Part shown: one piece after another, positions 36,858 through 44,754 of the stretch
Layout: each line of letters begins with the position of its first letter
Position numbering within the stretch: position 1 is the first letter of the stretch
From: Aurantiacibacter sp. MUD11
Lineage (GTDB): Bacteria; Pseudomonadota; Alphaproteobacteria; Sphingomonadales; Sphingomonadaceae
DNA: 64,000 nt
Assembly: GCF_026967575.1 (NCBI RefSeq)
Contig: NZ_CP114054.1
Location: forward strand, 930,001-994,000
Direction: 5' to 3'
Program-made: the position numbers and the translations under genes
Notes under the pieces: model-generated
What the model was told of the DNA's origin: nothing
What the model saw: only the letters and a program-made list of their open reading frames with translations
Database searches by the model: none

Positions 36858-37711
36858 GGCTGGTTAAGCGACATAACCCGCTGCTGCGGCACATCATCGT
36901 CCTGCTCAGCGCCCTGGTGGCGTTGAGCTGGGCGAGCCTTGCCGCTGCCCAGCCGAACTTCCCCGAGCGCGGCACCGCGCCCGTGGTGGACCAGGCGAAC
37001 ATCATCGATGACGTAACCGAAGCACGACTGACGCAGCAGCTCGACGAGTTCGAGGAGCGCAACCAGCGCCAGTTCGTGATCGCCACGGTCAACAGCCTCG
37101 ATGGCTATGACATTGCCGACTACGGCTACCAACTGGGCCGGCACTGGGCACTCGGCGATGCCGAGAACAACGACGGCATCATCCTGCTGGTCGCGCCCAA
37201 CGAGAAGCGCATGCGGGTGGAAGTGGGTTACGGCCTCGAACCAATCATCCCCGACGGCCTGGCATTCGAATATATAGAGGGGATGCGGTCCTATTTCCGC
37301 AACGGCGATTTCTCCGGCGGCATCGAGTGGGCCGCGAACGAGATTATCACCCAGCTGGAACTCCCGCCCGAAGAGGCGGCAGCCATCGCCCAGGCAGCCG
37401 GTCAGCAGCGACAGAGCGAAGGTGGCTTCCCCATCGGCACGCTCATCTGGCTGGGCTTCGTCTTCTTCTTCTTCGTCCTGCCGATGATCGGTGGCCGTGG
37501 TCGGCGCTATCGCCGCAGCGGCGTCGGCGGCGTGGTGGGCGACATCATCCTGTGGGAAGCCGGCAAGGCCATCGCCCGCGGCGCCTCCGGAGGTCGCAGC
37601 AGCGGCTGGGGTGGCGGCGGCTGGGGCGGCGGAGGCGGCTTCGGCGGTGGCGGAGGCTTCTCCGGCGGCGGCGGATCATTCGGGGGCGGCGGCGCCTCGG
37701 GAGGCTGGTGA
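36854..37711 (+). CDS. TPM-domain protein with glycine-rich tail (YgcG-like)
   Basis: A 285-residue protein from a GTG start. It has a signal peptide (ending near LAAAQ), a TPM domain (VVDQANIIDDVTEARLTQQL, then NDGIILLVAPNEKRMRVEVGYGLE), a membrane helix (GTLIWLGFVFFFFVLPMIGG) and a Gly/Ser-rich tail with GWGGGGWGGGGGFGGGGG. TPM proteins include photosystem II repair and phosphatase-like members. Coupled to lemA upstream. Confidence 0.9.
   Translation: MRLVKRHNPLLRHIIVLLSALVALSWASLAAAQPNFPERGTAPVVDQANIIDDVTEARLTQQLDEFEERNQRQFVIATVNSLDGYDIADYGYQLGRHWALGDAENNDGIILLVAPNEKRMRVEVGYGLEPIIPDGLAFEYIEGMRSYFRNGDFSGGIEWAANEIITQLELPPEEAAAIAQAAGQQRQSEGGFPIGTLIWLGFVFFFFVLPMIGGRGRRYRRSGVGGVVGDIILWEAGKAIARGASGGRSSGWGGGGWGGGGGFGGGGGFSGGGGSFGGGGASGGW
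37600..37709 (+). repeat. glycine-codon low-complexity repeat
   Basis: About 110 bases of GGC-rich repeats encode the glycine/serine/tryptophan tail of the TPM-domain protein. It is part of the gene and not an array. Confidence 0.8.
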
Positions 37712-37712
37712 C

Positions 37713-38390
37713 ATGCCCATTCTCGACGAAGCACAGCACAAGATCGTTTCCGATGCGGTGGGCGAGGCAGAACTCACCACCAGCGGCGAAATCGTGCCCG
37801 TCCTGGCCGAGGCGTCCGACGGGTATTCCGACATCGCCTTCTTCTGGGCCGCGGTCGCCTCTTTCACGGCGATGAGCCTGCTGATCGCCTTCCCCGAACT
37901 GACCACGGCCAAGTGGGACTGGCTGTTCGGCGCCGGCTGGGAAGGCGACTGGACGCTGGCCGAATTCGCTACGCTGGTGGTCGGCTTCGGCCTCGTAAAG
38001 TTCGTCGGCGTATGGCTGTTCCTGCTGATCCCTGCGATCCGCTTCGCCCTCGTCCCCGGCCCGGTGAAACGGCAGCGCGTGCGCGCCGGGGCCGTGCGGC
38101 ATTTCAAGGTCGGCGCCGATGGCCGCACCCATGGCCGAACAGGTGTGCTGCTCTATCTCTCGATGCGCGAACACCGTGCGGAGATCGTCGCGGACGAGCC
38201 GATTCACGAGAAGGTCGATCCCGAAGTCTGGGGCGAGGCCATGGCCGACATGCTCGACGAAATCCGCAAGGGCTGCATCGCCGAGGGCATCGCGGCGGGC
38301 GTGCGCGACGTGGGCAAGGTGCTGTCCGAACACTTCCCGCGCAACGATCACGACACCAACGAGCTGCCGGATCGCTTGATCGAGCTGTAA
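37713..38390 (+). CDS. second TPM-domain membrane protein
   Basis: A 225-residue protein starting one base after the preceding stop. The N-terminal part (MPILDEAQHKIVSDAVGEAE, TTSGEIVPVLAEASDGYSDI) resembles the first strand of a TPM domain, interrupted by two hydrophobic segments (about 50-65 and 90-115), and the second half resumes the fold (GVLLYLSMREHRAEIVADEPI). It is likely a membrane partner of the upstream TPM protein. Confidence 0.85.
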   Translation: MPILDEAQHKIVSDAVGEAELTTSGEIVPVLAEASDGYSDIAFFWAAVASFTAMSLLIAFPELTTAKWDWLFGAGWEGDWTLAEFATLVVGFGLVKFVGVWLFLLIPAIRFALVPGPVKRQRVRAGAVRHFKVGADGRTHGRTGVLLYLSMREHRAEIVADEPIHEKVDPEVWGEAMADMLDEIRKGCIAEGIAAGVRDVGKVLSEHFPRNDHDTNELPDRLIEL

Positions 38391-38412
38391 GCCTTCGATA
38401 GCGCAGCGCGCC

Positions 38413-38958
38413 ATGACAACGCCTGACGCTGACGCGCCCGAGGAAATCACCTGGCAGGGCAAGTGGATCACCGCCAAGAAGCGCGGCCGCTGGGAATATG
38501 CTAGCCGCGCCCGCAACATCCGCGCCGCCGTGATCCTGGCGGTGGAAGACGGCGAGATCCTGCTGGTCGAGCAATATCGCGTACCGCTGGGCCAGCCGTG
38601 CCTCGAACTGCCTGCCGGCCTGATCGGTGACGACGACGGCGGCGAGGACGACGATCCGCTGAGCGCCGCCAAGCGCGAGCTGGAGGAAGAGACCGGCTAC
38701 CAGGCTGCCGAATGGCAGGACCTGGGTGAATTCTACTCCTCCCCCGGCATGATCAGCGAGAGTTTCACCCTGCTCAAGGCAACCGGCCTCACCAAGGTGT
38801 CCGAGGGTGGCGGCACCGATGGAGAGAACATCACCGTCCACCGCGTGAAACTGGCCGAATTTCCGCAAGTCCTGTCCGAATTCCGCAAGGGCGGCGTCGG
38901 CATCGACACGCGGATGCTGCTGGCGCTCGGTCCGCACATACTGGGAGATATTGCATGA
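38413..38958 (+). CDS. Nudix hydrolase, ADP-ribose pyrophosphatase type
   Basis: A 181-residue protein with a Nudix box in LPAGLIGDDDGGEDDDPL followed by SAAKRELEEETGY. The REL-EE-GY half is intact, but the stretch between the first Gly and the Arg contains an acidic insertion compared with the usual GX5EX7RE spacing. The start block RGRWEYASRARNIRAAVILA matches ADP-ribose and sugar-nucleotide hydrolases. Overlaps the next gene by four bases. Confidence 0.87.
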   Translation: MTTPDADAPEEITWQGKWITAKKRGRWEYASRARNIRAAVILAVEDGEILLVEQYRVPLGQPCLELPAGLIGDDDGGEDDDPLSAAKRELEEETGYQAAEWQDLGEFYSSPGMISESFTLLKATGLTKVSEGGGTDGENITVHRVKLAEFPQVLSEFRKGGVGIDTRMLLALGPHILGDIA

Positions 38959-39884
38959 AGGTTGCCGTACTTGGAGCGGGCGCGATGGGCTGCCTGTTCG
39001 GCGCTGCCTTCCATCGCGCAGGGGCACAGGTGACCCTGGTCGACGTCAACCGCGGGCACATCGACGCGATCAATGCCGACGGGCTGGAAGTGGACCTGCG
39101 CAGCGGCGTCGAACGCCTGCCGATTGCGGCCGCCCTGCCCAACGCGCTGACCGACAAGGTCGACCTGGTGGTGGTCTTCACCAAGACCTTTCACACGCAG
39201 GCCGCGCTCGAAGGCATCTCCGCCGTCATCGGCGAGCACACGCACCTGCTCAGCCTGCAGAACGGCCTCGGCAACGACAAGCGACTGGCCGGGTTCGTCA
39301 GCGACGAGCGCGTGCTGGTGGGGGCCAGCATGCTGCCGAGCGACATGGTCGGACCGGGACGCATCCGCAGCCATGGCGAGGGCTATTCCAAGCTCTATCC
39401 GGCTTTCGGCAAGGACACCTCATTTGCACTTGAGGTATGCGAAACGTTGACCAGCGGCGGACTGGAAACGGTGCTCGACCCGAAAATCCACGAGGTGATC
39501 TGGTCCAAGGCAATCTTCAACGCGACCATGAACCCGCTGTGCGCGCTAACCCGCCGCACGCCCGGTTTCCTGGGCGCCAATCCGGAATCGCGCGCCACCA
39601 TTCGCGCTGCCGTGGCAGAGGGCATTGCGACAGCGCATGCCAATGGCGTGATGCTGGATGGCCAGCCGATCTACGACCTGACCGAAGTCAGCATGACCGA
39701 TCATGCCGACCATGAGCCTTCGATGCTGCAGGACCTGCACGCCGGGCGCCGGACAGAGGTCGATGCGCTCAACGGCGCAATCGTGGCGGCGGCGAAGGCG
39801 AAAGGCGTGGCCGCACCGGTGCTGGAAACGCTCGGCAACCTGGTGAAACTGGAAGAAGCCAAGCTCGCCGACGCCGCTCGTTGA
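38955..39884 (+). CDS. ketopantoate reductase family protein
   Basis: A 309-residue NADPH-dependent reductase with an N-terminal Rossmann start VAVLGAGAMGCLFGAAF, the block TKTFHTQAALEGI with LLSLQNGLGN, and a C-terminal all-helical domain (IHEVIWSKAIFNATMNPLCAL) holding the catalytic Lys region. PanE makes pantoate for CoA; the family also has members acting on other 2-oxo acids, so the substrate is not certain. Coupled to the Nudix gene. Confidence 0.82.
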   Translation: MKVAVLGAGAMGCLFGAAFHRAGAQVTLVDVNRGHIDAINADGLEVDLRSGVERLPIAAALPNALTDKVDLVVVFTKTFHTQAALEGISAVIGEHTHLLSLQNGLGNDKRLAGFVSDERVLVGASMLPSDMVGPGRIRSHGEGYSKLYPAFGKDTSFALEVCETLTSGGLETVLDPKIHEVIWSKAIFNATMNPLCALTRRTPGFLGANPESRATIRAAVAEGIATAHANGVMLDGQPIYDLTEVSMTDHADHEPSMLQDLHAGRRTEVDALNGAIVAAAKAKGVAAPVLETLGNLVKLEEAKLADAAR

Positions 39885-39928
39885 CTTTGCCCGGATTGTC
39901 TTTAGCACCCTCTCCCGAAGAGGAGAGG
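39881..39928 (+). promoter_or_regulatory. promoter and Shine-Dalgarno hairpin of the LigE-like gene
   Basis: TTGACTTTGCCCG at 39881-39893 contains a full -35 hexamer. It is followed by CCTCTCC (39909-39915), a CGAAGA loop and GGAGAGG (39922-39928), whose 7-bp stem covers the ribosome binding site eight bases before the ATG. The same 13-mer and a similar hairpin occur at 42573-42629. No convincing -10 element was seen. Confidence 0.5.
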
Positions 39929-39935
39929 CGCTGAC

Positions 39936-40769
39936 ATGGCGAACAACAACACCATCACCTTTTACGACCTGCAGGTCTCCACCGGCGCGACGATCAGCCC
40001 GTTCGTCTGGGCCACCAAGTTCGCACTGAAGCACAAGGGCTTCGATATCGACGTTGTCGAAGGCGGCTTCACCGGCATCATGGAGCGCACCGGCGGCAAG
40101 ACCGAACGCCTCCCCGCCATCGTCGACGATGGCAAGTGGGTGCTCGATAGCTGGGGCATCGTCGAATACCTCGACGAAACCTATCCGGACCGCCCGACCC
40201 TGATCCCGCACGAAAGCGTGGCAACCATGCTGAAGGCGCTCGACGCGTGGTTCTGGGGCGCGGCCGTGGGTCCGTGGATGCGCTGCTTCTGTGCCGACTA
40301 CCGCGATATCTGCTACGAGCACGACAAGGACTACGTCACCACATCGCGCGCGGTGATGCTGGGCGGCAAGCTGGAGGACGTGCAGGCCGGGCGCGAGGAT
40401 CGCCTGCCTGCCATTTCCGCCGCGCTGGAGCCGCTGCGACTGGCTCTGCGCGAGTCCGATTTCCTCGGCGGTTCCTCGCCGAACTATGCCGACTATCGCA
40501 TCATCGGCGGCTTCCTGTGGCTGGCCTCGCTGGCGCAGACCCCGGCATTGGCGTCGGACGATCCGCTGCGCGGCTGGTACGAGCGCGTGTGCGACCTCTA
40601 CGGCGGCCTGGGCAACCACCCCGGCCTGTTCCCGATCTTCGGTTTGGAACAGCGCGGGGGCGACCCGGACCTGTTCATTCGTGAAGCCGGCAAGGGCGGC
40701 ATCTTCAAGCGCAACACCGGCCCGGCTTCGACCCAGGCGGAAACCAAGATGATCGGCAAGCCCAACTGA
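39936..40769 (+). CDS. glutathione S-transferase family protein, LigE/LigP beta-etherase-like
   Basis: A 277-residue protein. The N-terminal thioredoxin-like half (NNTITFYDLQVSTGATISPF, then LKHKGFDIDVVEGGFTGIME and VLDSWGIVEYLDETYPDRP) resembles, from memory, the Sphingobium beta-etherase LigE over almost its whole length, as does FADY-type block NYADYRIIGGFLWLAS in the C-terminal half. LigE cleaves lignin beta-aryl ethers with glutathione. The catalytic role here is inferred; the family also contains enzymes of unknown substrate. It is coupled to a 2-hydroxyacid dehydrogenase. Confidence 0.85.
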   Translation: MANNNTITFYDLQVSTGATISPFVWATKFALKHKGFDIDVVEGGFTGIMERTGGKTERLPAIVDDGKWVLDSWGIVEYLDETYPDRPTLIPHESVATMLKALDAWFWGAAVGPWMRCFCADYRDICYEHDKDYVTTSRAVMLGGKLEDVQAGREDRLPAISAALEPLRLALRESDFLGGSSPNYADYRIIGGFLWLASLAQTPALASDDPLRGWYERVCDLYGGLGNHPGLFPIFGLEQRGGDPDLFIREAGKGGIFKRNTGPASTQAETKMIGKPN

Positions 40770-41731
40770 TGGAGCGCCTCAAGGTCCTCGTTACCCGCCG
40801 CTGGCCGGAGGCTGTCGAACGTGCGCTGGGCGAGCGTTTCGAGGTGGTGCTGAACGGCACTGACAAGCCGCTGAGCCAGTCCGAACTGGCTACAGCCATG
40901 GCCGAGTTCGACGTTCTGGCACCTACCGTGTCGGACCGCATCGATGCCGCTGTCATCAACGGTGGTGATCGCTGCAAGCTGATCGCCAACTACGGCGTTG
41001 GCTTCGATCACATCGACCTCGCGGCGGCCAAGGCGAAAGGCATTGCCGTATCCAACACGCCCGGCGTGCTGACCGATGCCACCGCTGACCTCGCCCTGAC
41101 GCTGATCCTGATGGCGGCACGCCGCGCGGGCGAAGGCGAGCGCGAATTACGTGCCGGCAAGTGGAGCGGCTGGCGACCGACGCACCTGATCGGCAGCGCG
41201 CTGAAGGGCAAGGTACTGGGCGTGGTCGGCTTCGGTCGGATCGGGCAGGCAACGGCAGAGCGCGCGCATCACGGTTTCGGCATGACAATCGCCTATTTCG
41301 CGCGTCGCCCGAGCGCGGCAGCGGAAGCACTGGATGCGGAATTCTGCCCGGACCTCGAAGTCCTGCTGACCAAGTCGGACTTCGTCTCCCTGCATGTGCC
41401 CGGCGGCGGCGAGACGGCGAACCTGATCGACGCCAAGGCCATCGCGGCGATGAAGCCGGGCAGCTACCTGATCAACACCGCGCGCGGTGGCGTGGTGGAC
41501 CACGATGCCCTGGCCGCGGCGCTGAAGTCCGGTCATCTCGCCGGCGCCGGGCTGGACGTCTACCCGCAGGAACCACAGGTGCCCGAAGCCCTGCTCGAGC
41601 TGGAAAATGTCGTCCTGCTCCCGCACCTCGGCAGCGCCAATGCGGAAACGCGCGAGGCGATGGGAATGCGGGCATTGGCCAATATCGAGGCTTTCGCCGC
41701 CGGTGAGGATTTGCCAGACCGCGTGGCATGA
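40769..41731 (+). CDS. D-2-hydroxyacid dehydrogenase (glyoxylate/hydroxypyruvate reductase-like)
   Basis: A 320-residue NAD(P)H-dependent enzyme with the substrate loop NYGVGFDHIDLAAA, the nucleotide loop GFGRIG (154-159), the catalytic Arg in INTARGGVVD, a Glu in the GAGLDVYPQEP block and the catalytic His in LPHLGSA. Its ATG overlaps the GST stop by one base and its stop overlaps the downstream kinase by four. With a glycerate kinase next door, reduction of glyoxylate or hydroxypyruvate to glycolate or glycerate is likely. Confidence 0.9.
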   Translation: MERLKVLVTRRWPEAVERALGERFEVVLNGTDKPLSQSELATAMAEFDVLAPTVSDRIDAAVINGGDRCKLIANYGVGFDHIDLAAAKAKGIAVSNTPGVLTDATADLALTLILMAARRAGEGERELRAGKWSGWRPTHLIGSALKGKVLGVVGFGRIGQATAERAHHGFGMTIAYFARRPSAAAEALDAEFCPDLEVLLTKSDFVSLHVPGGGETANLIDAKAIAAMKPGSYLINTARGGVVDHDALAAALKSGHLAGAGLDVYPQEPQVPEALLELENVVLLPHLGSANAETREAMGMRALANIEAFAAGEDLPDRVA

Positions 41732-42576
41732 GTGACCCCGTTGCCGCGCTGATCGCGTCCGAAAACCTGCCAGCCGATTATGCCGACATCGTCGAGCAGC
41801 ACTGGAAGCCGCTGGCCACCCGCATTGCCCGCATGCCCGCTGCTCGCGCGCCGCTGGTGATCGGCATCAACGGGGCGCAGGGTTCGGGCAAGTCCACGCT
41901 GTGCAAGTTCCTGGAGGTGTTGCTGGCGAAGCGGCAGATCCGCGCCGTCACGCTCTCGCTCGACGATCTCTACCTGACCAAGGCGGAACGCCAGCAACTG
42001 GCCGACGAGGTGCACCCGCTGTTCGCCACGCGCGGCGTGCCGGGCACCCATGCCGTGGGCTTGGGCCTAGCCGTCCTGGAGGAAATCCTTGCCGGACGCC
42101 CCTTCGACCTGCCGCGCTTCGACAAGGCCACGGACGACCGCGCCGAACACGGCGAGCGCATCACCGGCCCGGTCGACGTGCTGTTGCTGGAAGGCTGGTG
42201 TGTCGGGGCCAAGCCGCAGGATGCCGAGGCGCTGGCGGAACCGGTGAACGACCTCGAGGCGGAAGAAGACCCCGACGGCTTGTGGCGCGGCCTCGTCAAC
42301 CACTGGCTGTCCGAGGACTATGCCAAACTGTTCGACCAGATCGACCTGCTGGTGATGCTGAAGGTCGACAGCTTCGACGACGTGCTGCGCAATCGCACCT
42401 TGCAGGAAGAGAAGTTGGCCAAGGCCAATCCCGAGGCGCCCGGCCTGATGGACGAAGCCGCCCTCGCCCGCTTCTGCGCGCATTACGAGCGGCTGACCCG
42501 GCACATGCTGGAAGAAATGCCGGGGCGCGCGGATGTCGTCATCCCCATCGGCGCGGACCAACGCCCAAAAGATTGA
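41728..42576 (+). CDS. P-loop kinase, D-glycerate 3-kinase-like
   Basis: A 282-residue protein with a Walker A motif GAQGSGKST (49-57), a Walker B-like SLDDLYLTKAER region and a later LLLEGWCVGAKP loop. This matches the plant/yeast GLYK-type family that phosphorylates D-glycerate to 3-phosphoglycerate. Coupled to the hydroxyacid dehydrogenase, which supports a glycerate route. Related members act on other substrates, so the assignment is by family and context. Confidence 0.8.
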   Translation: MSDPVAALIASENLPADYADIVEQHWKPLATRIARMPAARAPLVIGINGAQGSGKSTLCKFLEVLLAKRQIRAVTLSLDDLYLTKAERQQLADEVHPLFATRGVPGTHAVGLGLAVLEEILAGRPFDLPRFDKATDDRAEHGERITGPVDVLLLEGWCVGAKPQDAEALAEPVNDLEAEEDPDGLWRGLVNHWLSEDYAKLFDQIDLLVMLKVDSFDDVLRNRTLQEEKLAKANPEAPGLMDEAALARFCAHYERLTRHMLEEMPGRADVVIPIGADQRPKD

Positions 42577-42629
42577 CTTTGCCCGATAGACAGCCGCGAA
42601 CACCGGCCCTAATCTCCCGCGCGGGGAGA
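42573..42629 (+). promoter_or_regulatory. promoter and Shine-Dalgarno hairpin of the quinohaemoprotein gene
   Basis: TTGACTTTGCCCG at 42573-42585 is identical to the element at 39881-39893. TCTCCC (42613-42618) pairs with GGGAGA (42624-42629) around GCGCG, covering the ribosome binding site before the ATG at 42637. Confidence 0.5.
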
Positions 42630-42636
42630 AGGACGA

Positions 42637-44754
42637 ATGATTTCACGGCAGATTCTGGGCTTGGCGGCACTGGCCGGTGCACTGGCGATTGGCGGGTGCT
42701 CGGACGCCGCGCGCGATGCCGGCGATGTCACGCAGGAACGCCTGCTCGCCGCTGACAGCGATGCCGACAACTGGCTCAGCCACGGGCGCACCTGGAACGA
42801 GGATCGCTTCAGTCCGCTCAGCCAGATCAACGCCGACAACGTCGATCGGCTCGGCCTCGCCTTTGCGGTCGAGTTCGACACCAATCGCGGGCAGGAAGCG
42901 ACGCCCATCGTCGTCGACGGGGTGATGTATGTCTCCACCGCCTGGTCGAAGGTGATGGCGCTGGATGCGGCCACCGGCGAACAGCTGTGGTTCTACGATC
43001 CCGAAGTCGACGGCGCGAAGGGCGCGCATGCCTGCTGCGACGTGGTGAACCGCGGCGTCGCGGTGTGGGAAGGCAAGGTCTACGTCGGTACCATCGACGG
43101 GCGACTGGTGGCGCTGGATGCGGCCACCGGCGAGGAAATCTGGGACATCGTCACCGTCAACCAGGAGCAGCCCTACACCATCACCAGCGCCCCGCGCGTG
43201 GTGAAGGACAAGGTAATCATCGGCAATTCCGGCGGCGAGTTCGGCGTGCGCGGCTATGTCTCCGCCTACGACACCGACAGCGGCGAGCTGGTCTGGCGTT
43301 TCTACACCGTGCCTGGCAACCCGGCCGACGGACCTGACGGCGCGGCTTCGGATGCCGTGTTCGAGCAGTTCGCCACCGAGACCTGGGCCGGCGAATGGTG
43401 GGAAATGGGCGGTGGCGGCACCGTGTGGGACTCCATCGTCTACGACGCGGAGCTGGACCAACTGCTGGTGGGTGTCGGCAACGGCTCCCCCTGGAACCAC
43501 CGCGCGCGCAGCAATGGCGAAGGGGACAACCTCTTCCTCACCTCGATCCTCTCGCTCGATCCCGACACCGGGGAATACAACTGGCACTATCAGCAGAACC
43601 CCGGCGAAACCTGGGACTATACCGCCACCCAGCAGATGACGCTGACCACCATGGAGGTGGACGGCGAGGATGTGCCGGTGGTGATGCAGGCGCCCAAGAA
43701 CGCCTTCTTCTACGTGATCGACCGCCGCGACGGATCGCTGGTCAGCGCGGAACCCTACGTGCCGCAGAACTGGGCCGAGCGGATCGATCTGGAGACCGGC
43801 CGCCCGGTCGAAATCCCCGAAGCGCGCTATGCCGATGCGCCCTACTACATCTACCCCAGCGGGCTGGGCGCACACGCCTATCACCCGATGAGCTATTCGC
43901 CGCAGACCGGCCTCGTCTACATCCCCGCGATGGAGACGCCCTCGGCCTATCTCGACGACGTCAATTACACCCGCAATATCGGCCGCTGGAACACCGGCGT
44001 CGTGTTCCTGACCCCGCCGGAAGGACTGGTGCCCGGCGACACACCGGAGGCGCGCCGCGCCTATGTCACCGCCAATACCCGAGGCAAGCTGTTGGCGTGG
44101 GATCCGGTGGCGCAGGAGGAACGCTGGTCGATCGAGCGTGACTGGCCTTGGAACGGCGGCACGCTGGCAACGGCGGGCAACCTTGTATTCCAGGGCCTGC
44201 CGGATGGCACCTTCAACGCCTACAACGCCGAGGACGGCACCCCGCTGTGGAGCTTCAACGGCGAACGCGGCATCGTCGCGGGTGCGATTTCCTACGCCGT
44301 GGACGGGACACAGTATGTCGCCATCGTCGCCGGCTATGGCGGCTCCATGGGCATGGCCAGCCAGACCGACTGGATGCGCCGCCCGCCGCCCAACGGCATG
44401 CTGTTCGTGTTCAAGCTGGATGGCGACGCGCCCTACACGCCGCTGCCGCCGCATGTGCCCGCGCCCTATGTCGCGACCGACGAGACCTTCGATGCAGCGA
44501 CCGTGGCCATGGGGCAGCAGGCCTACCTCGGCTTCTGCACCATCTGCCATAACGGCCCGGTCAACCCGAACCTGATGCGCAGCGTCTATGCCACCAATGC
44601 CGAGGCCTGGAACGCTGTGGTGATGGAAGGCAGCCTGTCGGATAACGGCATGGTCAGCTTCGCGCCCTGGATCAGCGCCGAGCAGTCCGAGGCCATCCGC
44701 GCCTATGTGCTGTCCGAAGCCGCTCGCCGCGCCGCCGAGGAGGACAACGAATGA
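42637..44754 (+). CDS. PQQ-dependent quinohaemoprotein alcohol dehydrogenase
   Basis: A 705-residue lipoprotein (lipobox IGGC, Cys21) predicted to act in the periplasm. An eight-bladed PQQ propeller shows repeated W-motifs (ALDAATGEQLWFYDPE), the vicinal cysteine pair ACC (133-134) and the catalytic Asp in GETWDYTA (Asp327). The residue two positions later is Thr, not the Asp of lanthanide-type enzymes, so calcium is expected. The C-terminal domain has a c-type haem site CTICH (from Cys634) and a likely Met ligand in NGMVSF. It oxidises an alcohol and passes electrons from PQQ to haem. The next gene overlaps by four bases. Confidence 0.93.
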   Translation: MISRQILGLAALAGALAIGGCSDAARDAGDVTQERLLAADSDADNWLSHGRTWNEDRFSPLSQINADNVDRLGLAFAVEFDTNRGQEATPIVVDGVMYVSTAWSKVMALDAATGEQLWFYDPEVDGAKGAHACCDVVNRGVAVWEGKVYVGTIDGRLVALDAATGEEIWDIVTVNQEQPYTITSAPRVVKDKVIIGNSGGEFGVRGYVSAYDTDSGELVWRFYTVPGNPADGPDGAASDAVFEQFATETWAGEWWEMGGGGTVWDSIVYDAELDQLLVGVGNGSPWNHRARSNGEGDNLFLTSILSLDPDTGEYNWHYQQNPGETWDYTATQQMTLTTMEVDGEDVPVVMQAPKNAFFYVIDRRDGSLVSAEPYVPQNWAERIDLETGRPVEIPEARYADAPYYIYPSGLGAHAYHPMSYSPQTGLVYIPAMETPSAYLDDVNYTRNIGRWNTGVVFLTPPEGLVPGDTPEARRAYVTANTRGKLLAWDPVAQEERWSIERDWPWNGGTLATAGNLVFQGLPDGTFNAYNAEDGTPLWSFNGERGIVAGAISYAVDGTQYVAIVAGYGGSMGMASQTDWMRRPPPNGMLFVFKLDGDAPYTPLPPHVPAPYVATDETFDAATVAMGQQAYLGFCTICHNGPVNPNLMRSVYATNAEAWNAVVMEGSLSDNGMVSFAPWISAEQSEAIRAYVLSEAARRAAEEDNE

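Noticed and set aside
37600..37709. Repeat block that could suggest a CRISPR or tandem array
   Set aside because: It is the glycine-rich tail of the TPM protein, in frame and without spacers.
42643..44550. 635-codon open frame on the minus strand within the quinohaemoprotein gene (and similar ones at 44703-46574, 50625-52739, 54708-57815)
   Set aside because: These are GC-rich antisense shadows: low-complexity His/Gly/Arg composition, no family match, no ribosome binding site, and the plus strand holds clear conserved enzymes.
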